Origin: Flavobacteriaceae bacterium
Lineage (GTDB): Bacteria; Bacteroidota; Bacteroidia; Flavobacteriales; Flavobacteriaceae
DNA length: 64,000 nt
Reading direction: 5' to 3'
NCBI GenBank assembly: GCA_947451525.1
Contig: CANFZM010000010.1
Location: forward strand, 1 to 64,000
Of this stretch, positions 1 through 8,232 are shown in pieces. A program made the position numbers and the translations under genes. Every line of letters begins with the position of its first letter. Positions within the stretch are counted from its first letter, which is position 1. The notes beneath the pieces are model-generated. The model did no database searches, had not been told where the DNA came from, and saw nothing but the letters and a program-made list of their open reading frames with translations.

Positions 1-20
1 GAAAACAAAATTAAAAAAAA

Positions 21-46
21 TAGTCCCAACTTAAAAGTCGGGACTA
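21..46 (-). terminator. Hairpin with T-run reading leftwards
   Basis: TAGTCCC (21-27) pairs with GGGACTA (40-46), with an inner ACTT/AAGT pairing. On the minus strand the stem is followed by a run of T (positions 13-20). It would end a transcript starting near the minus-strand TATATTTG box at 98-105, i.e. a candidate RNA of about 80 nt, or a leader of a gene outside the window. Confidence 0.55.
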
Positions 47-146
47 CACAAGGTAAACATCCAGTGAATAATCGCAAGAAGCTTCCTCTCGGTGTTACAA
101 ATATATAAAAATTAACAAAATAAATTAGGTAATCAAGATAGTACCT

Positions 147-263
147 AAGTAGGTTATGTCTTTTGTGAAATTAGAATTTCAAAAGAAAACCTTTTAAAAT
201 AATAACGAATCAATTTCCTACATAAACAAGATAATGTATATATTTGATGAATAAAGCGATACA
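147..263 (+). repeat. Dispersed repeat R1, partial copy 1
   Basis: This stretch closely matches 39590-39703: both carry TTTTGTCTTTTGTGAAAT-like sequence (here TATGTCTTTTGTGAAAT), an A-rich middle and a shared ATAATGTATATATTTGAT block. The first half of the family (39511-39590) is missing here. The island appears to have integrated just to the right of this copy. Confidence 0.7.
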
Positions 264-273
264 ATGTAGCGCG

Positions 274-286
274 TATATACTAGTTA
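274..286 (+). other. Candidate attL core (13-bp direct repeat)
   Basis: TATATACTAGTTA occurs here and again, in the same orientation, at 23596-23608. The two copies bracket the integrase gene on the left and the nuclease gene on the right. Identity and position are seen; the role as attachment core is inferred. Confidence 0.6.
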
Positions 287-399
287 TCTCCAACTTTTCT
301 TCCAACCCTCCGTTTTGCACTTAAAGTGCCGTATTCATTGATATTGTTGTTTTTGTAAAAGCAGAATAAAGCACAAAAAAGCAACAAAATACTTGTTTT

Positions 400-418
400 G
401 TTGTACCCAATGTTGTAC
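400..418 (+). promoter_or_regulatory. Paired GTTGTAC heptamers, left end of island
   Basis: GTTGTAC occurs at 400-406 and 412-418, a 12-bp period. The same pair with an 11-bp period lies at the right end of the island (23517-23534). One helical turn spacing at both ends suggests arm-type integrase or excisionase binding sites; this is inference. Confidence 0.45.
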
Positions 419-522
419 CTTAGTACTGCGTTGCACTAGATTGAAAACCCAATAGAATCAACATGTTCACTCTTTTGCTTCGCATTACAAATATAGTATA
501 ACATTTTAAATTCTCTATTATT

Positions 523-1740
523 ATGGCTTCTATCAAACTAATTCTTCGCACCAATCAGAAAGATCAAACAGGACACAGCCCTTTGTATATCCGAATTATA
601 AAAGACAGAAAAACGAAATTTATCACTGCTGGAGTAAAACTCAAAGAGAACGAATGGGATGAAGCAAAGCAGAAAGTAAAAAAGAACCATTCCAATAGTG
701 CCCGAATGAATGCAGCATTATCTCAAAAGATTGCAGATGCCGAAGGTCAGGTTGCCGACATGGAACGCAAAATAAAAACCGTATCCGTTAAAAAACTCAA
801 AGAAGCCATAAAGGGAAAAGAAGTGCCAAACTTTTTTGAATATGCCAGAAAGAGACTAGAGAAAATCAAAAGCACTGTTTCTTATTCCACTTACAGAGCA
901 TACACCTCCCAGGTTGATAAATTTGAAAAATACATGGGAACAAAGGATGTATATTTTGATGAAATTACGGTAGCATTATTAAACGACTATAAATTTTATT
1001 TAGGCAATAAATTAGGCAACGGAGACACAACACAACGCCTTTCCATAATTGTGCTCGGAACCATATTCCGGGATGCTATAAAAGAAGAAGTAATTCCAGA
1101 AACAATGTTTCCTTTTAGCAAAATAACCCTCAAAATCAGTTCTTCTAAAAGATTATTTCTTAATAAAGTACAGATTGACAATTTAACCCAATTAAAACTC
1201 ACAGAAGGCAAAAAAGCAACCATGTGGAGGGATTTATTCCTTTTCTCTATTTATGCCGGAGGATTGCGTTTTAGTGATGTTATCGAAATGCAATATTCCA
1301 ATTACAATGAAGCAGAACATAAAATTCAAAAACACATTCGGAAGACTGGAAGAGTTCACCAATTCAAAATTGGAAAAGTAGCGATTGATATTTTGGAAAA
1401 ATACAAAAAGGCAAATACCGATAATGACGATTTTATATTTCCAGTTATTATCGATAAAGAAGGCTATTTAAATAGTGAAGCCAAACGTTATTTTCAAACT
1501 GCAAAATTCAATAAATTGGCAAATTGGCATCTGAAAAAATTAGGAGAAAAAATCAAATTGCCTTTCGACCTTTCCTTCCATTTATCACGACACAGTTTTG
1601 CAACCAATGCCTTAAATAACGGAATGCGAATAGAGCACGTTTCTAAACTTATGGACCACCGAGACATTAGCACCACCCAGGTATATGCCAAAATAATCAG
1701 CGAAGAACTAGACAAGGCAGTTGACAATTACATCTACTAA
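523..1740 (+). CDS. Tyrosine recombinase (site-specific integrase)
   Basis: This protein of 405 aa should cut and rejoin the attachment sites of the island. The N-terminal third has the Arm-DNA-binding and SAM-like layout of Bacteroidota phage integrases. The C-terminal catalytic domain shows Arg249 (AGGLRFSD), His353 and Arg356 (HLSRHSF), His379 (MDHRDIS) and the nucleophile Tyr388 (TTQVYAKI). Length and motifs are normal and the gene looks intact. It is the first gene of the island and reads inward, 237 bp from the proposed attL. A strong terminator follows. Which site it uses is inferred from the flanking repeats, not shown. Confidence 0.95.
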   Translation: MASIKLILRTNQKDQTGHSPLYIRIIKDRKTKFITAGVKLKENEWDEAKQKVKKNHSNSARMNAALSQKIADAEGQVADMERKIKTVSVKKLKEAIKGKEVPNFFEYARKRLEKIKSTVSYSTYRAYTSQVDKFEKYMGTKDVYFDEITVALLNDYKFYLGNKLGNGDTTQRLSIIVLGTIFRDAIKEEVIPETMFPFSKITLKISSSKRLFLNKVQIDNLTQLKLTEGKKATMWRDLFLFSIYAGGLRFSDVIEMQYSNYNEAEHKIQKHIRKTGRVHQFKIGKVAIDILEKYKKANTDNDDFIFPVIIDKEGYLNSEAKRYFQTAKFNKLANWHLKKLGEKIKLPFDLSFHLSRHSFATNALNNGMRIEHVSKLMDHRDISTTQVYAKIISEELDKAVDNYIY

Positions 1741-2037
1741 TTGAAAAAAATGGCTGTATACTAATATGCACTTATTTGCGTTATTATAAACATAAGCCAT
1801 TAGATGCCAATATTTTAAAAATACGGCTTTATGCTGTTGTAAAATCCTTTTTATAAAGGATTTTTTTTGTTGAAAATTTAAAAAAGAAACGATTTCTATT
1901 TCAAAAAAAAATCAAATTGAATCGTATTTGAAAGGAAATTTAAGATGCTAGTAATAAATAAAAAAGAGTTGCCAATGAGAGATTTCAAAGATTAAAGAAA
2001 ATAAAAAATAAGTTTCTAAATTTTCAATTCAATACAA
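1741..2037. other. Intergenic gap after the integrase
   Basis: About 300 bp of AT-rich DNA. Apart from the terminator at 1841-1868 I see no gene, repeat or convincing promoter in it. Confidence 0.5.
1841..1868 (+). terminator. Rho-independent terminator after integrase
   Basis: AAAATCCTTT (1841-1850) and AAAGGATTTT (1855-1864) form a perfect 10-bp stem with a TTAT loop, and T residues continue to 1868. Confidence 0.8.
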
Positions 2038-2931
2038 ATGAAAGTAAAAACAACTCTTTTTCCTGAGTTCATTTCAGTGACCACCCCCAAATCTGAAAAT
2101 CCTTTATATGATATTGTAATAAATGAAAATGCAACTAATGAGAATTATTGCATTGCTTTAGTCCATAAAATTTTTGAATTGCCACATTCAAAATTTGCTG
2201 CATTTATTGACTTCCAAGCAGAACTTATGAAAGACGAATTGAAATGGATTAATAAATTAGAAAAACTTATTACCATTAACGAAGACTTATTTTTTGAAAA
2301 TAAAGTCATGGGTCGTTACAATAAAATGTTCCTTTATATTGATAAAAAACGAGACGAACTGCAATCTTCGAGAGTAAAAAAAAGCACCATCAAAACACCA
2401 AAACGCTTCATAAATGCAGATGCAGAAGACCGGCATTTTTCATTTACAGAAGTAAAATATTCTATTGAAAACATACCAAATTTCAATGAAAAAATCATTT
2501 TTATAACCGAAGAAATATTTGAATACAAACAAGCAGATATTATTTCGGTTAATAATAAATTGCAGCCTTTCGATGAACAATGCACGCAACTAATCGAAAA
2601 ACTTCAAACCATTCGCAAGATGAAAAGCGATTTTGATAAAGAGAAAGAACTTGAGAATAGTACTACCGAATCAAACCCAGTTCCAAAAACCAAAATTCAA
2701 TTAAATGGTCCAATTAATATTGTAACCAATGATTTTAAACAAATGATGGTAAATATTAATCCCAACGGCAAACCTTATATTCAATATAAAATCAAAGATA
2801 TTGCTCAATTTATATGTGAAAATTTTATAGATGAAAACGGTAAACCTATTTCTCAAGCGACAATTCAAACCTATCTTTCACCAAATCGCACCGACAAAGA
2901 TCCAAATAGTGATATGAAAGTTAGATTTTAG
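2038..2931 (+). CDS. Hypothetical protein, possibly RteC family
   Basis: The 297-aa product is soluble, lysine-rich and has no signal peptide. Its layout is a helical N-terminal half and a C-terminal segment ending in 'TIQTYLSPNRTDKDPNSD'. This resembles the C-terminus of RteC proteins, which control excision of Bacteroides conjugative transposons, and position next to the integrase in an island fits such a role. I base the family on the C-terminal pattern and context only, so it stays tentative. A strong terminator follows, so it is probably its own transcription unit. Confidence 0.55.
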   Translation: MKVKTTLFPEFISVTTPKSENPLYDIVINENATNENYCIALVHKIFELPHSKFAAFIDFQAELMKDELKWINKLEKLITINEDLFFENKVMGRYNKMFLYIDKKRDELQSSRVKKSTIKTPKRFINADAEDRHFSFTEVKYSIENIPNFNEKIIFITEEIFEYKQADIISVNNKLQPFDEQCTQLIEKLQTIRKMKSDFDKEKELENSTTESNPVPKTKIQLNGPINIVTNDFKQMMVNINPNGKPYIQYKIKDIAQFICENFIDENGKPISQATIQTYLSPNRTDKDPNSDMKVRF

Positions 2932-2983
2932 TCAAAAGTGTGTTTTTTACTTTCCTTTATTCATAAGCCCTCACAAACTTTTT

Positions 2984-3023
2984 AGTCCGATAAGACTAAA
3001 TAGAACCTATCGGACTTTTTTTT
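2984..3023 (+). terminator. Rho-independent terminator
   Basis: AGTCCGATA (2984-2992) pairs with TATCGGACT (3008-3016) and is followed by a T-run. It separates the RteC-like gene from the helix-turn-helix gene. Confidence 0.8.
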
Positions 3024-3064
3024 ATTTCTTCCCTTTGCACTATAACTTTTAAATAGTAAAAAAA

Positions 3065-3346
3065 ATGGAAGCAATTATCATCACCAAAGACCAGTTCACA
3101 GATCTAATGTCAAAATTAGACACTATTCAATCTCAAATTGCTATCAAGGCTGACCCAAAGAAAGAAACCTTTTTAGACAATCAAGAATTTCTCTTGTTCA
3201 TGAAAATTTCAAAGCGGACTGCTCAAACCTGGAGAGACGAAGGAAAAATTTCATTCAGCCAAGTCGGTAGTAAAATCTACTACAAACTTACAGATGTCGA
3301 AAAACTATTGCAAGAACACTACAACAAATCATTCAATAAGAAATGA
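3065..3346 (+). CDS. Helix-turn-helix DNA-binding protein, excisionase-like
   Basis: The 93-aa protein matches the HTH_17/MerR-like 'excisionase family' pattern common in Bacteroidota islands. An N-terminal helix is followed by 'FLLFMKISKRTAQTWRDEG' (winged HTH recognition part) and 'GSKIYYKLTDVEKLL'. Such proteins act as recombination directionality factors or as activators of the replication gene behind them. It lies just upstream of the primase-helicase gene, the usual order in these islands. DNA binding is a firm prediction; the exact target is not. Confidence 0.8.
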   Translation: MEAIIITKDQFTDLMSKLDTIQSQIAIKADPKKETFLDNQEFLLFMKISKRTAQTWRDEGKISFSQVGSKIYYKLTDVEKLLQEHYNKSFNKK

Positions 3347-3347
3347 C

Positions 3348-3440
3348 ATGCACCAGTGCAATGGAACCTGCGAAGTTTGTGTTTGTAAGTCAGACACAAA
3401 CTTAAAAACTAATTACTATCCACTAATTACTAATCACTAA
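3348..3440 (+). CDS. Possible 30-aa cysteine-rich small ORF
   Basis: An ATG at 3348 overlapping the preceding stop opens a 30-codon frame beginning MHQCNGTCEVCVCK, with cysteines at 4, 8, 11 and 13, a spacing able to bind a metal. The ORF contains an inverted repeat (AAGTTTGTGT / ACACAAACTT) that may be an RNA hairpin instead. I know no matching family. It may be a chance ORF. Confidence 0.2.
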   Translation: MHQCNGTCEVCVCKSDTNLKTNYYPLITNH

Positions 3441-3443
3441 AAA

Positions 3444-5567
3444 ATGGTAACAATCTTCAAAAACTTCAACGAAGTAATAGAACACAAAACAATACCTATG
3501 ATTTTGGATGAAATCAAAATAGGTAAGTACAAACACGCCATAGTTTACTTGCGTAAATCATTATCTGAAAACAAATTGGAAGCATACGAGAAAGCTAAGA
3601 AATCACTTCCAGCTTTCACACCTTCAGGAAAATTTATTGGTGGAAGAAAAATGGATTTTTTAGCTGAATATTCCAATTGCATCATTTTAGACATCGACAA
3701 ATTACAACCAGAACAACTAGCAAAAGTCAACCATGCAGCAAGACAATGCGAGTTCACTTATGCTTGTTTCATAAGTCCTTCAGGCAATGGATTAAAGATT
3801 TTAGTAAAAGTAAGCAGCAGCAAAAACGAACACAAAGAAACCTTTTTGGCAATCCAGGATTATTATGAAAAAGCATTAAATCTTCAAATCGATAAATCCG
3901 GCAAGGATATAACCCGATTGTGTTTTTACTCCTGGGATGAAAATCTATATCTAAACGAAAACGCTACAACCTTTGTCACATCGGACGCAGTCGGGATGCC
4001 TTTAATTGAAGGACCACCAGAACCTAAAACCCAAGACCTAGAACCTAGAACCAACTCAGAAGCCATCTATCACCACTGCATCAAATTCACCGAAAAAAAA
4101 GTGCAATTTGCGAATGGTAGTCGCAACATATTCGTACACCAATTAGCCTGTAACCTAAACCGAAAAGGCATTTCACTTCACGAGGCATTAGGATATATTT
4201 TAACCGATTTTGGCTATGATGAAAAAGAAGTAACCCAAACTGTCAAAAGTGCCTACGGAAACCTTCACGAATTCGCCAAAAATTCCCCTCCCTTGGAGGG
4301 GTGGCCGAAGGACGGGGTGGCAAAAACAAAAAAGGAAACTCCACCTTCTGGCTCCCTCTCCTTTGGAGAGGGCTGGGGTGAGGACGACGACGAAGACAAG
4401 CCAAAACCAACCCAAATAGACCGTTTAGAGTTGTTTTTATCAAACAAATACGTTTTTCGGCACAACATTGTTTCTGGCAAATTAGAATTCCAATATTTCG
4501 GTAAAAAGAAGTGGAATGTGATGAATGATTTTATTGAAAATTCAATGTTGCGAGAATGTTTAAAAGGAAGAATCAAAACAAACCTGTCTTCCTTAAGAAA
4601 CTTGCTGTATTCCGACTTTTGTCCTTTGTTCAATCCCTTTGAAGATTACTTTTTCAATTTGCCTTCTTACGATGAAAAGACAGATTATATTACTGAATTA
4701 GCCAATACAATTACAACAACAAAACAAGACCTTTGGCAGCAATGTTTCAAAAAATGGTTAGTGGCTATGGTGGGTTGTGTTCTAGATGATAAAGTTATCA
4801 ATCACACAGTAATTGTCTTCAGTGGCAAACAAGGATTAGGAAAAACTACGTGGGTGGAAAAGTTAGTTCCCAAACAATTGAAAGAATATCTATTTTCTGG
4901 AACCATAAACCCAAACAATAAAGATACTTTAGTACAATTGGCTGAATGTATGTTGATTAATTTGGACGAGTTAGAAAACCTAAACCGTTCTGAAATCGGC
5001 AGCTTAAAAGAAATCATCACTAAAACCCAAATAAGAATGCGTAAAGCCTACGGACATAATAATGAAACTATGCCAAGACGCGCATCATTTGCAGGTAGTG
5101 TTAACACAGCTCAGTTCTTAAACGACAGTACAGGAAGCAGAAGATTCCTTTGTTTTGAATTGGAAGGCATCCAATACCAACACGAAGTAAATATTGATGA
5201 TGTTTTTTCACAAGCTTTGTATTTATTCAAAAGTGGATTCAGACATTGGTTCGACCAAGAAGAAATTAAAAACATAACCGAAAATAACGAACAATACCAA
5301 TTGCGAAGTCCAGAAGAAGAACTATTATTAACTTGGTTTGAACCTTGCGAAAGAGAAAAAGCCAATAATTTTTTAAATGCTTCTCAAATAGCAGCCAAAT
5401 TAGCAGAAAGAGCAAAAATAACTATTACAGACGGAACAATAAACAAATTAGGGAAAGCATTGAAGAAACACAATTTTTTGAGATTAAAGAAAAACGGAAT
5501 ATTTGTGTATGCTTTGATAGAAAACTCATACGAAGAAGTAGATAACAGAAACAAAATTGCAGACTAA
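3444..5567 (+). CDS. BT4734/VirE-type primase-helicase
   Basis: The 707-aa protein has the BT4734-like N-terminal domain (about residues 50-190, primase-like), a PriCT-like middle (about 205-285) and a virulence-associated E (VirE) ATPase domain with Walker A GKQGLGKTTW (Lys467), acidic LINLDELENL and the sensor segment AGSVNTAQFLNDSTGSRRF. Proteins of this type are thought to start replication of excised islands. Residues about 280-314 are an oddity: they are encoded by two intergenic-type repeats inserted in frame, giving a Pro/Gly-rich linker between the N-terminal part and the ATPase. The frame stays open, so the insertion is tolerated. Confidence 0.85.
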   Translation: MVTIFKNFNEVIEHKTIPMILDEIKIGKYKHAIVYLRKSLSENKLEAYEKAKKSLPAFTPSGKFIGGRKMDFLAEYSNCIILDIDKLQPEQLAKVNHAARQCEFTYACFISPSGNGLKILVKVSSSKNEHKETFLAIQDYYEKALNLQIDKSGKDITRLCFYSWDENLYLNENATTFVTSDAVGMPLIEGPPEPKTQDLEPRTNSEAIYHHCIKFTEKKVQFANGSRNIFVHQLACNLNRKGISLHEALGYILTDFGYDEKEVTQTVKSAYGNLHEFAKNSPPLEGWPKDGVAKTKKETPPSGSLSFGEGWGEDDDEDKPKPTQIDRLELFLSNKYVFRHNIVSGKLEFQYFGKKKWNVMNDFIENSMLRECLKGRIKTNLSSLRNLLYSDFCPLFNPFEDYFFNLPSYDEKTDYITELANTITTTKQDLWQQCFKKWLVAMVGCVLDDKVINHTVIVFSGKQGLGKTTWVEKLVPKQLKEYLFSGTINPNNKDTLVQLAECMLINLDELENLNRSEIGSLKEIITKTQIRMRKAYGHNNETMPRRASFAGSVNTAQFLNDSTGSRRFLCFELEGIQYQHEVNIDDVFSQALYLFKSGFRHWFDQEEIKNITENNEQYQLRSPEEELLLTWFEPCEREKANNFLNASQIAAKLAERAKITITDGTINKLGKALKKHNFLRLKKNGIFVYALIENSYEEVDNRNKIAD
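4284..4383 (+). repeat. Two intergenic-type palindromic repeats inside a coding region
   Basis: 4284-4320 carries CCCCTCCCTTGGAGGGGTGG followed by CCGAAGGACGGGGTGG. Its reverse complement form lies in non-coding DNA at 50882-50918. A second palindrome, CTCCCTCTCCTTTGGAGAG plus GGCTGGGGTGAGG, follows at 4352-4383. Together with the spacer they add about 33 codons to the primase-helicase without breaking the frame. Confidence 0.8.
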
Positions 5568-5602
5568 AATTTTGTCTCATAGTAATAAATTCTTATCATT
5601 TT

Positions 5603-5640
5603 AATTAGTGACTAAATTATATATTTAGTCACTAATTTTT
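5603..5640 (+). terminator. Perfect 15-bp inverted repeat with T-run
   Basis: AATTAGTGACTAAAT (5603-5617) and ATTTAGTCACTAATT (5623-5637) pair perfectly and T residues follow. It sits 36 bp behind the stop of the primase-helicase. Confidence 0.75.
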
Positions 5641-5676
5641 ATTTCATTTATTTACTTCCATTTGCATTATTTTCTT

Positions 5677-5883
5677 AGGGTAAGCAGGGTAACCAAAAAA
5701 GAATGCAAACATTTTATATTTTTTTCCATTGTAAACTTTCTGGCAACATTAGGATATTTTGATGCAAATAAATAATATGGTCTGTTTTATTTGCACCAAA
5801 ATAGCCGTATAAATCCATTTTTTATATTCTAAAAAAATAAAAAATCTTTTAATTAAAATTAGGGTACCAACCTTACCCTAATT
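5677..5883 (+). repeat. AGGGTAA motif cluster (candidate iterons or operator)
   Basis: AGGGTAA occurs at 5677-5683 and 5686-5692 (9-bp period). A perfect 10-bp inverted repeat AATTAGGGTA / TACCCTAATT lies at 5857-5866 and 5874-5883. The place behind a replication gene and ahead of a regulated operon allows either an origin or an operator; I cannot decide. Confidence 0.4.
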
Positions 5884-5956
5884 AATAATTTATAGAAGTT
5901 GAATAAAATTGTTAATAAAATGTTCAGTATATTGCACTCTGTCGCACTCGTTTTAG

Positions 5957-5964
5957 TATATTTG
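5957..5964 (+). promoter_or_regulatory. -7 box of the McrBC-like operon
   Basis: TATATTTG fits the Bacteroidota -7 consensus TAnnTTTG. A TTG lies 22 bp upstream (5932-5934), slightly far for a -33 box. It is 42 bp ahead of the first gene of the operon. Confidence 0.55.
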
Positions 5965-6006
5965 TTAATTAGATAAGTTATAAGATTAATCTTAATTTCA
6001 TTTAAT

Positions 6007-6249
6007 ATGAGCATACACATAATTGAAGAAGAAAAACTAAAACATCCATACTATAAACTTATGGAATTAAAAGGAGAAACTTTGGAAACGGAATTAAATT
6101 CTTGGTCTAGGTTAGATTTAATAGAATGGTTGTGTTGGAATGACCGAAATGGTGTTTATAAAGATGAAGAATCATTACAAGAATTTGGCAATACGGTAAG
6201 CAAAGAGGAAGCAATTGAAATAATTATCAGACAAATAACAGAAGCGTAA
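6007..6249 (+). CDS. Small hypothetical protein ahead of the McrBC-like operon
   Basis: The 80-aa acidic protein has no signal peptide or membrane segment, and I do not recognise a family. The pattern 'SWSRLDLIEWLCWNDRNGVYKDEESL' suggests a compact helical fold. Only 3 bp separate it from the XRE gene, and the same promoter serves the restriction-type genes, so it is probably an accessory or regulatory part of that system. Start ATG follows a good -7 box. Confidence 0.65.
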   Translation: MSIHIIEEEKLKHPYYKLMELKGETLETELNSWSRLDLIEWLCWNDRNGVYKDEESLQEFGNTVSKEEAIEIIIRQITEA

Positions 6250-6252
6250 AAA

Positions 6253-6510
6253 ATGACAAACAGTGACACTCAAATAGCATCCAATTCAATAGAAAGTTAC
6301 CTCCACGACTGTCGCGTTAAGATGGGGGAATCCATTCGGGAAATCCGAGAAAAAAAAGGATACAATCAAGAACAATTAGCAGAAATTATGAAAGTAAGCA
6401 GGACAACAATATCTAAAATTGAAAGTGGAAAATTCAATTGTAGTATAGATTACCTATCTAAGTTTTCTTGGTTTTTAGGATTTGAATTTAAATTTGAAAT
6501 TAACAAATAA
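6253..6510 (+). CDS. XRE-family transcriptional regulator
   Basis: The 85-aa protein holds one Cro/C1-type helix-turn-helix: 'IREIREKKGYNQEQLAEIMKVS' with 'RTTISKIESGKFNCSIDYLSKF' as the recognition helix part. Single-domain XRE proteins in restriction loci act as controllers that time expression. It lies 3 bp from the gene before and 3 bp from the McrB-like gene after, so it is co-transcribed. Its operator is unknown; the AGGGTAA inverted repeat upstream is a candidate. Confidence 0.85.
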   Translation: MTNSDTQIASNSIESYLHDCRVKMGESIREIREKKGYNQEQLAEIMKVSRTTISKIESGKFNCSIDYLSKFSWFLGFEFKFEINK

Positions 6511-6513
6511 AAG

Positions 6514-8226
6514 ATGAAATTTAATAAAGAAAATTTGATTAATGCAATTGAGAAAATTGACAAAAATCCAGATTTAAGAAACAGTAGGAGTTCCTCTACA
6601 TATGACTTAATATATAATGAAAAAAAATATCCACCTATATTAGTATTGTCAGTAGCAAACCAATTGAATGGAGACAAAGAATTACTATTAAGTGATTTTG
6701 ACAATAAAATTGACATTCCATTTAAAATATTACGCGATAATGGATTCCAAATAACCAAAAAAAACTTAAATACTAGAGATGAATTTGAAATCTGGTTAAA
6801 AGAAAAACATAGCGATAATTCTGGTGCACCTAGTTCCTATTTAAGATCGATTGATTTATTATCTGATAGCTTTTATAAAAATAATAAAATTGACAAAAAA
6901 ACATTGTATGAAATAAATGATATTGGCTTATTAAATAATCTTCATAAAGAGGTCTTAAAATTACAAAAAGACAAAAATTCATACATTTATTACTCTGATG
7001 CACCAGGTTATGGTGATAACAATTTCTTTTCTGCAAGTATTAAAAATTACATTCAATTTCTTGAAACAACAAAAATGTCCACAAAAGTAAAATCTAAAGA
7101 AAGCATAGTAAATTTATTTAATGAAATTAGTTTAGATTCAGGTTTAGTATTTTCCAAAAATCTAGTTCTCCGTTTAATCGCCTCACTTACTTCTAAACCT
7201 TTTGTAATACTCAGTGGTTTATCTGGTTCCGGTAAAACCAAAATAGCGCAAAGTTTTGCAGAATGGATTTGTGAGAACGACTCACAATATAAAATAGTAC
7301 CAGTTGGAGCCGATTGGACAAACCGTGAACCGCTATTGGGTTATCCAAATGGTTTAAATCCAATGGAATACATTACTCCAGAAAGTGGTGTATTACATTT
7401 ATTGTTGGAAGCTTCAAAAGAACAAAATCAAAGAAAACCTTATTTCATCATTTTGGACGAAATGAACTTAAGTCATGTAGAACGTTATTTTGCTGATTTT
7501 TTGAGTATCATGGAATCTAAAGATACCGTGAAATTATATACCGGAAGTGATCGTTCAAGTACAGATGGATTAGATATTACACAACAAATTGGCTGGCCTA
7601 AAAACGTATTTATTATTGGTACGGTTAATATTGACGAAACAACTTATATGTTTAGTCCTAAAGTGCTAGACCGTGCCAATGTAATTGAATTTAGAATAAC
7701 TGAAGAAGAAATTGCTGCCTTTTTAAATAATCCAGGCATTCCTGATTTATCAAAACTATCAAAACAAGGAGCAAACATGGCAGAGAATTTCTTAGCTATA
7801 GCAGCGATTTCAGATACAGATAAAAATGAGGAACTAACAAATAAATTAAATCTATTTTTCTCTGAACTTAAAAAAGTGGGTGCGGAATTTGGTTACCGTA
7901 CAGCAAGCGAAATAATGCAACTAGTAGCAAAATTGAAAGCATTGGAACCTACTATTGAAAATAATGTTTGTTTAGATATAGCAATTATGCAAAAGCTATT
8001 GCCAAAACTGCATGGCTCTAGAAGTAAATTAGTAAAAGTGTTAATCGCTTTAGCAGCTCTATGTATCGATGATAAACAAAAAGAAGAATTTATTAAAAAT
8101 TTTGAAAATCATCTCAAAAATGACTTTGATGGCATAGAGGTAAAATTTGATATTTCATTTGAAAAACTAATTAGAATGTATAAAAATGTGCTAGCTAATG
8201 GTTTTACAAGTTATGCAGAAGCTTAA
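6514..8226 (+). CDS. McrB-like AAA+ GTPase/ATPase with N-terminal recognition domains
   Basis: The 570-aa protein is the motor of a type IV (modified-DNA) restriction system. Residues 1-80 match the N-terminal domain seen in ScoMcrA-type proteins (YPPILVLSVANQLNG). Residues 90-185 form a second helical module ('SYLRSIDLLSD' ... 'SIKNYIQFLE'). The AAA+ part has Walker A GLSGSGKTKIAQSF, Walker B FIILDEMNLSHVERYFADF and the McrB signature region GTVNIDETTYMFSPKVLDRA. The nuclease partner is encoded 6 bp downstream. Known McrB proteins bind methylcytosine-containing DNA; which modification this one reads cannot be told. Confidence 0.9.
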   Translation: MKFNKENLINAIEKIDKNPDLRNSRSSSTYDLIYNEKKYPPILVLSVANQLNGDKELLLSDFDNKIDIPFKILRDNGFQITKKNLNTRDEFEIWLKEKHSDNSGAPSSYLRSIDLLSDSFYKNNKIDKKTLYEINDIGLLNNLHKEVLKLQKDKNSYIYYSDAPGYGDNNFFSASIKNYIQFLETTKMSTKVKSKESIVNLFNEISLDSGLVFSKNLVLRLIASLTSKPFVILSGLSGSGKTKIAQSFAEWICENDSQYKIVPVGADWTNREPLLGYPNGLNPMEYITPESGVLHLLLEASKEQNQRKPYFIILDEMNLSHVERYFADFLSIMESKDTVKLYTGSDRSSTDGLDITQQIGWPKNVFIIGTVNIDETTYMFSPKVLDRANVIEFRITEEEIAAFLNNPGIPDLSKLSKQGANMAENFLAIAAISDTDKNEELTNKLNLFFSELKKVGAEFGYRTASEIMQLVAKLKALEPTIENNVCLDIAIMQKLLPKLHGSRSKLVKVLIALAALCIDDKQKEEFIKNFENHLKNDFDGIEVKFDISFEKLIRMYKNVLANGFTSYAEA

Positions 8227-8232
8227 TAATTC

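Larger units (their letters stand above)
1..522. other. Intergenic region left of and inside the island start
   Basis: No protein gene is visible. Reading left to right it holds a minus-strand terminator (21-46), a partial copy of a dispersed flavobacterial repeat (about 147-263), the proposed left attachment core (274-286), a pair of GTTGTAC heptamers (400-406, 412-418) and the leader of the integrase gene. Two TATATTTG boxes point leftwards (98-105 and about 486-494), so short minus-strand RNAs are possible but unproven. Confidence 0.6.
5568..6006. other. Intergenic region between replication and defence genes
   Basis: Holds the terminator of the primase-helicase (5603-5640), a set of AGGGTAA motifs (5677-5879) and the promoter of the McrBC-like operon. 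No gene is seen. Confidence 0.6.

Noticed and set aside
1..120. tRNA or tmRNA gene as integration target
   Set aside because: Integrases often use these, but no cloverleaf, T-loop or CCA end is seen near the left end; the direct repeat lies beside a dispersed repeat instead.
4265..4633. Minus-strand frame of 122 aa (and shorter frames at 4200 and 4243)
   Set aside because: They lie opposite the primase-helicase and owe their length to the inserted GC-rich repeats; no start context and no known motif.
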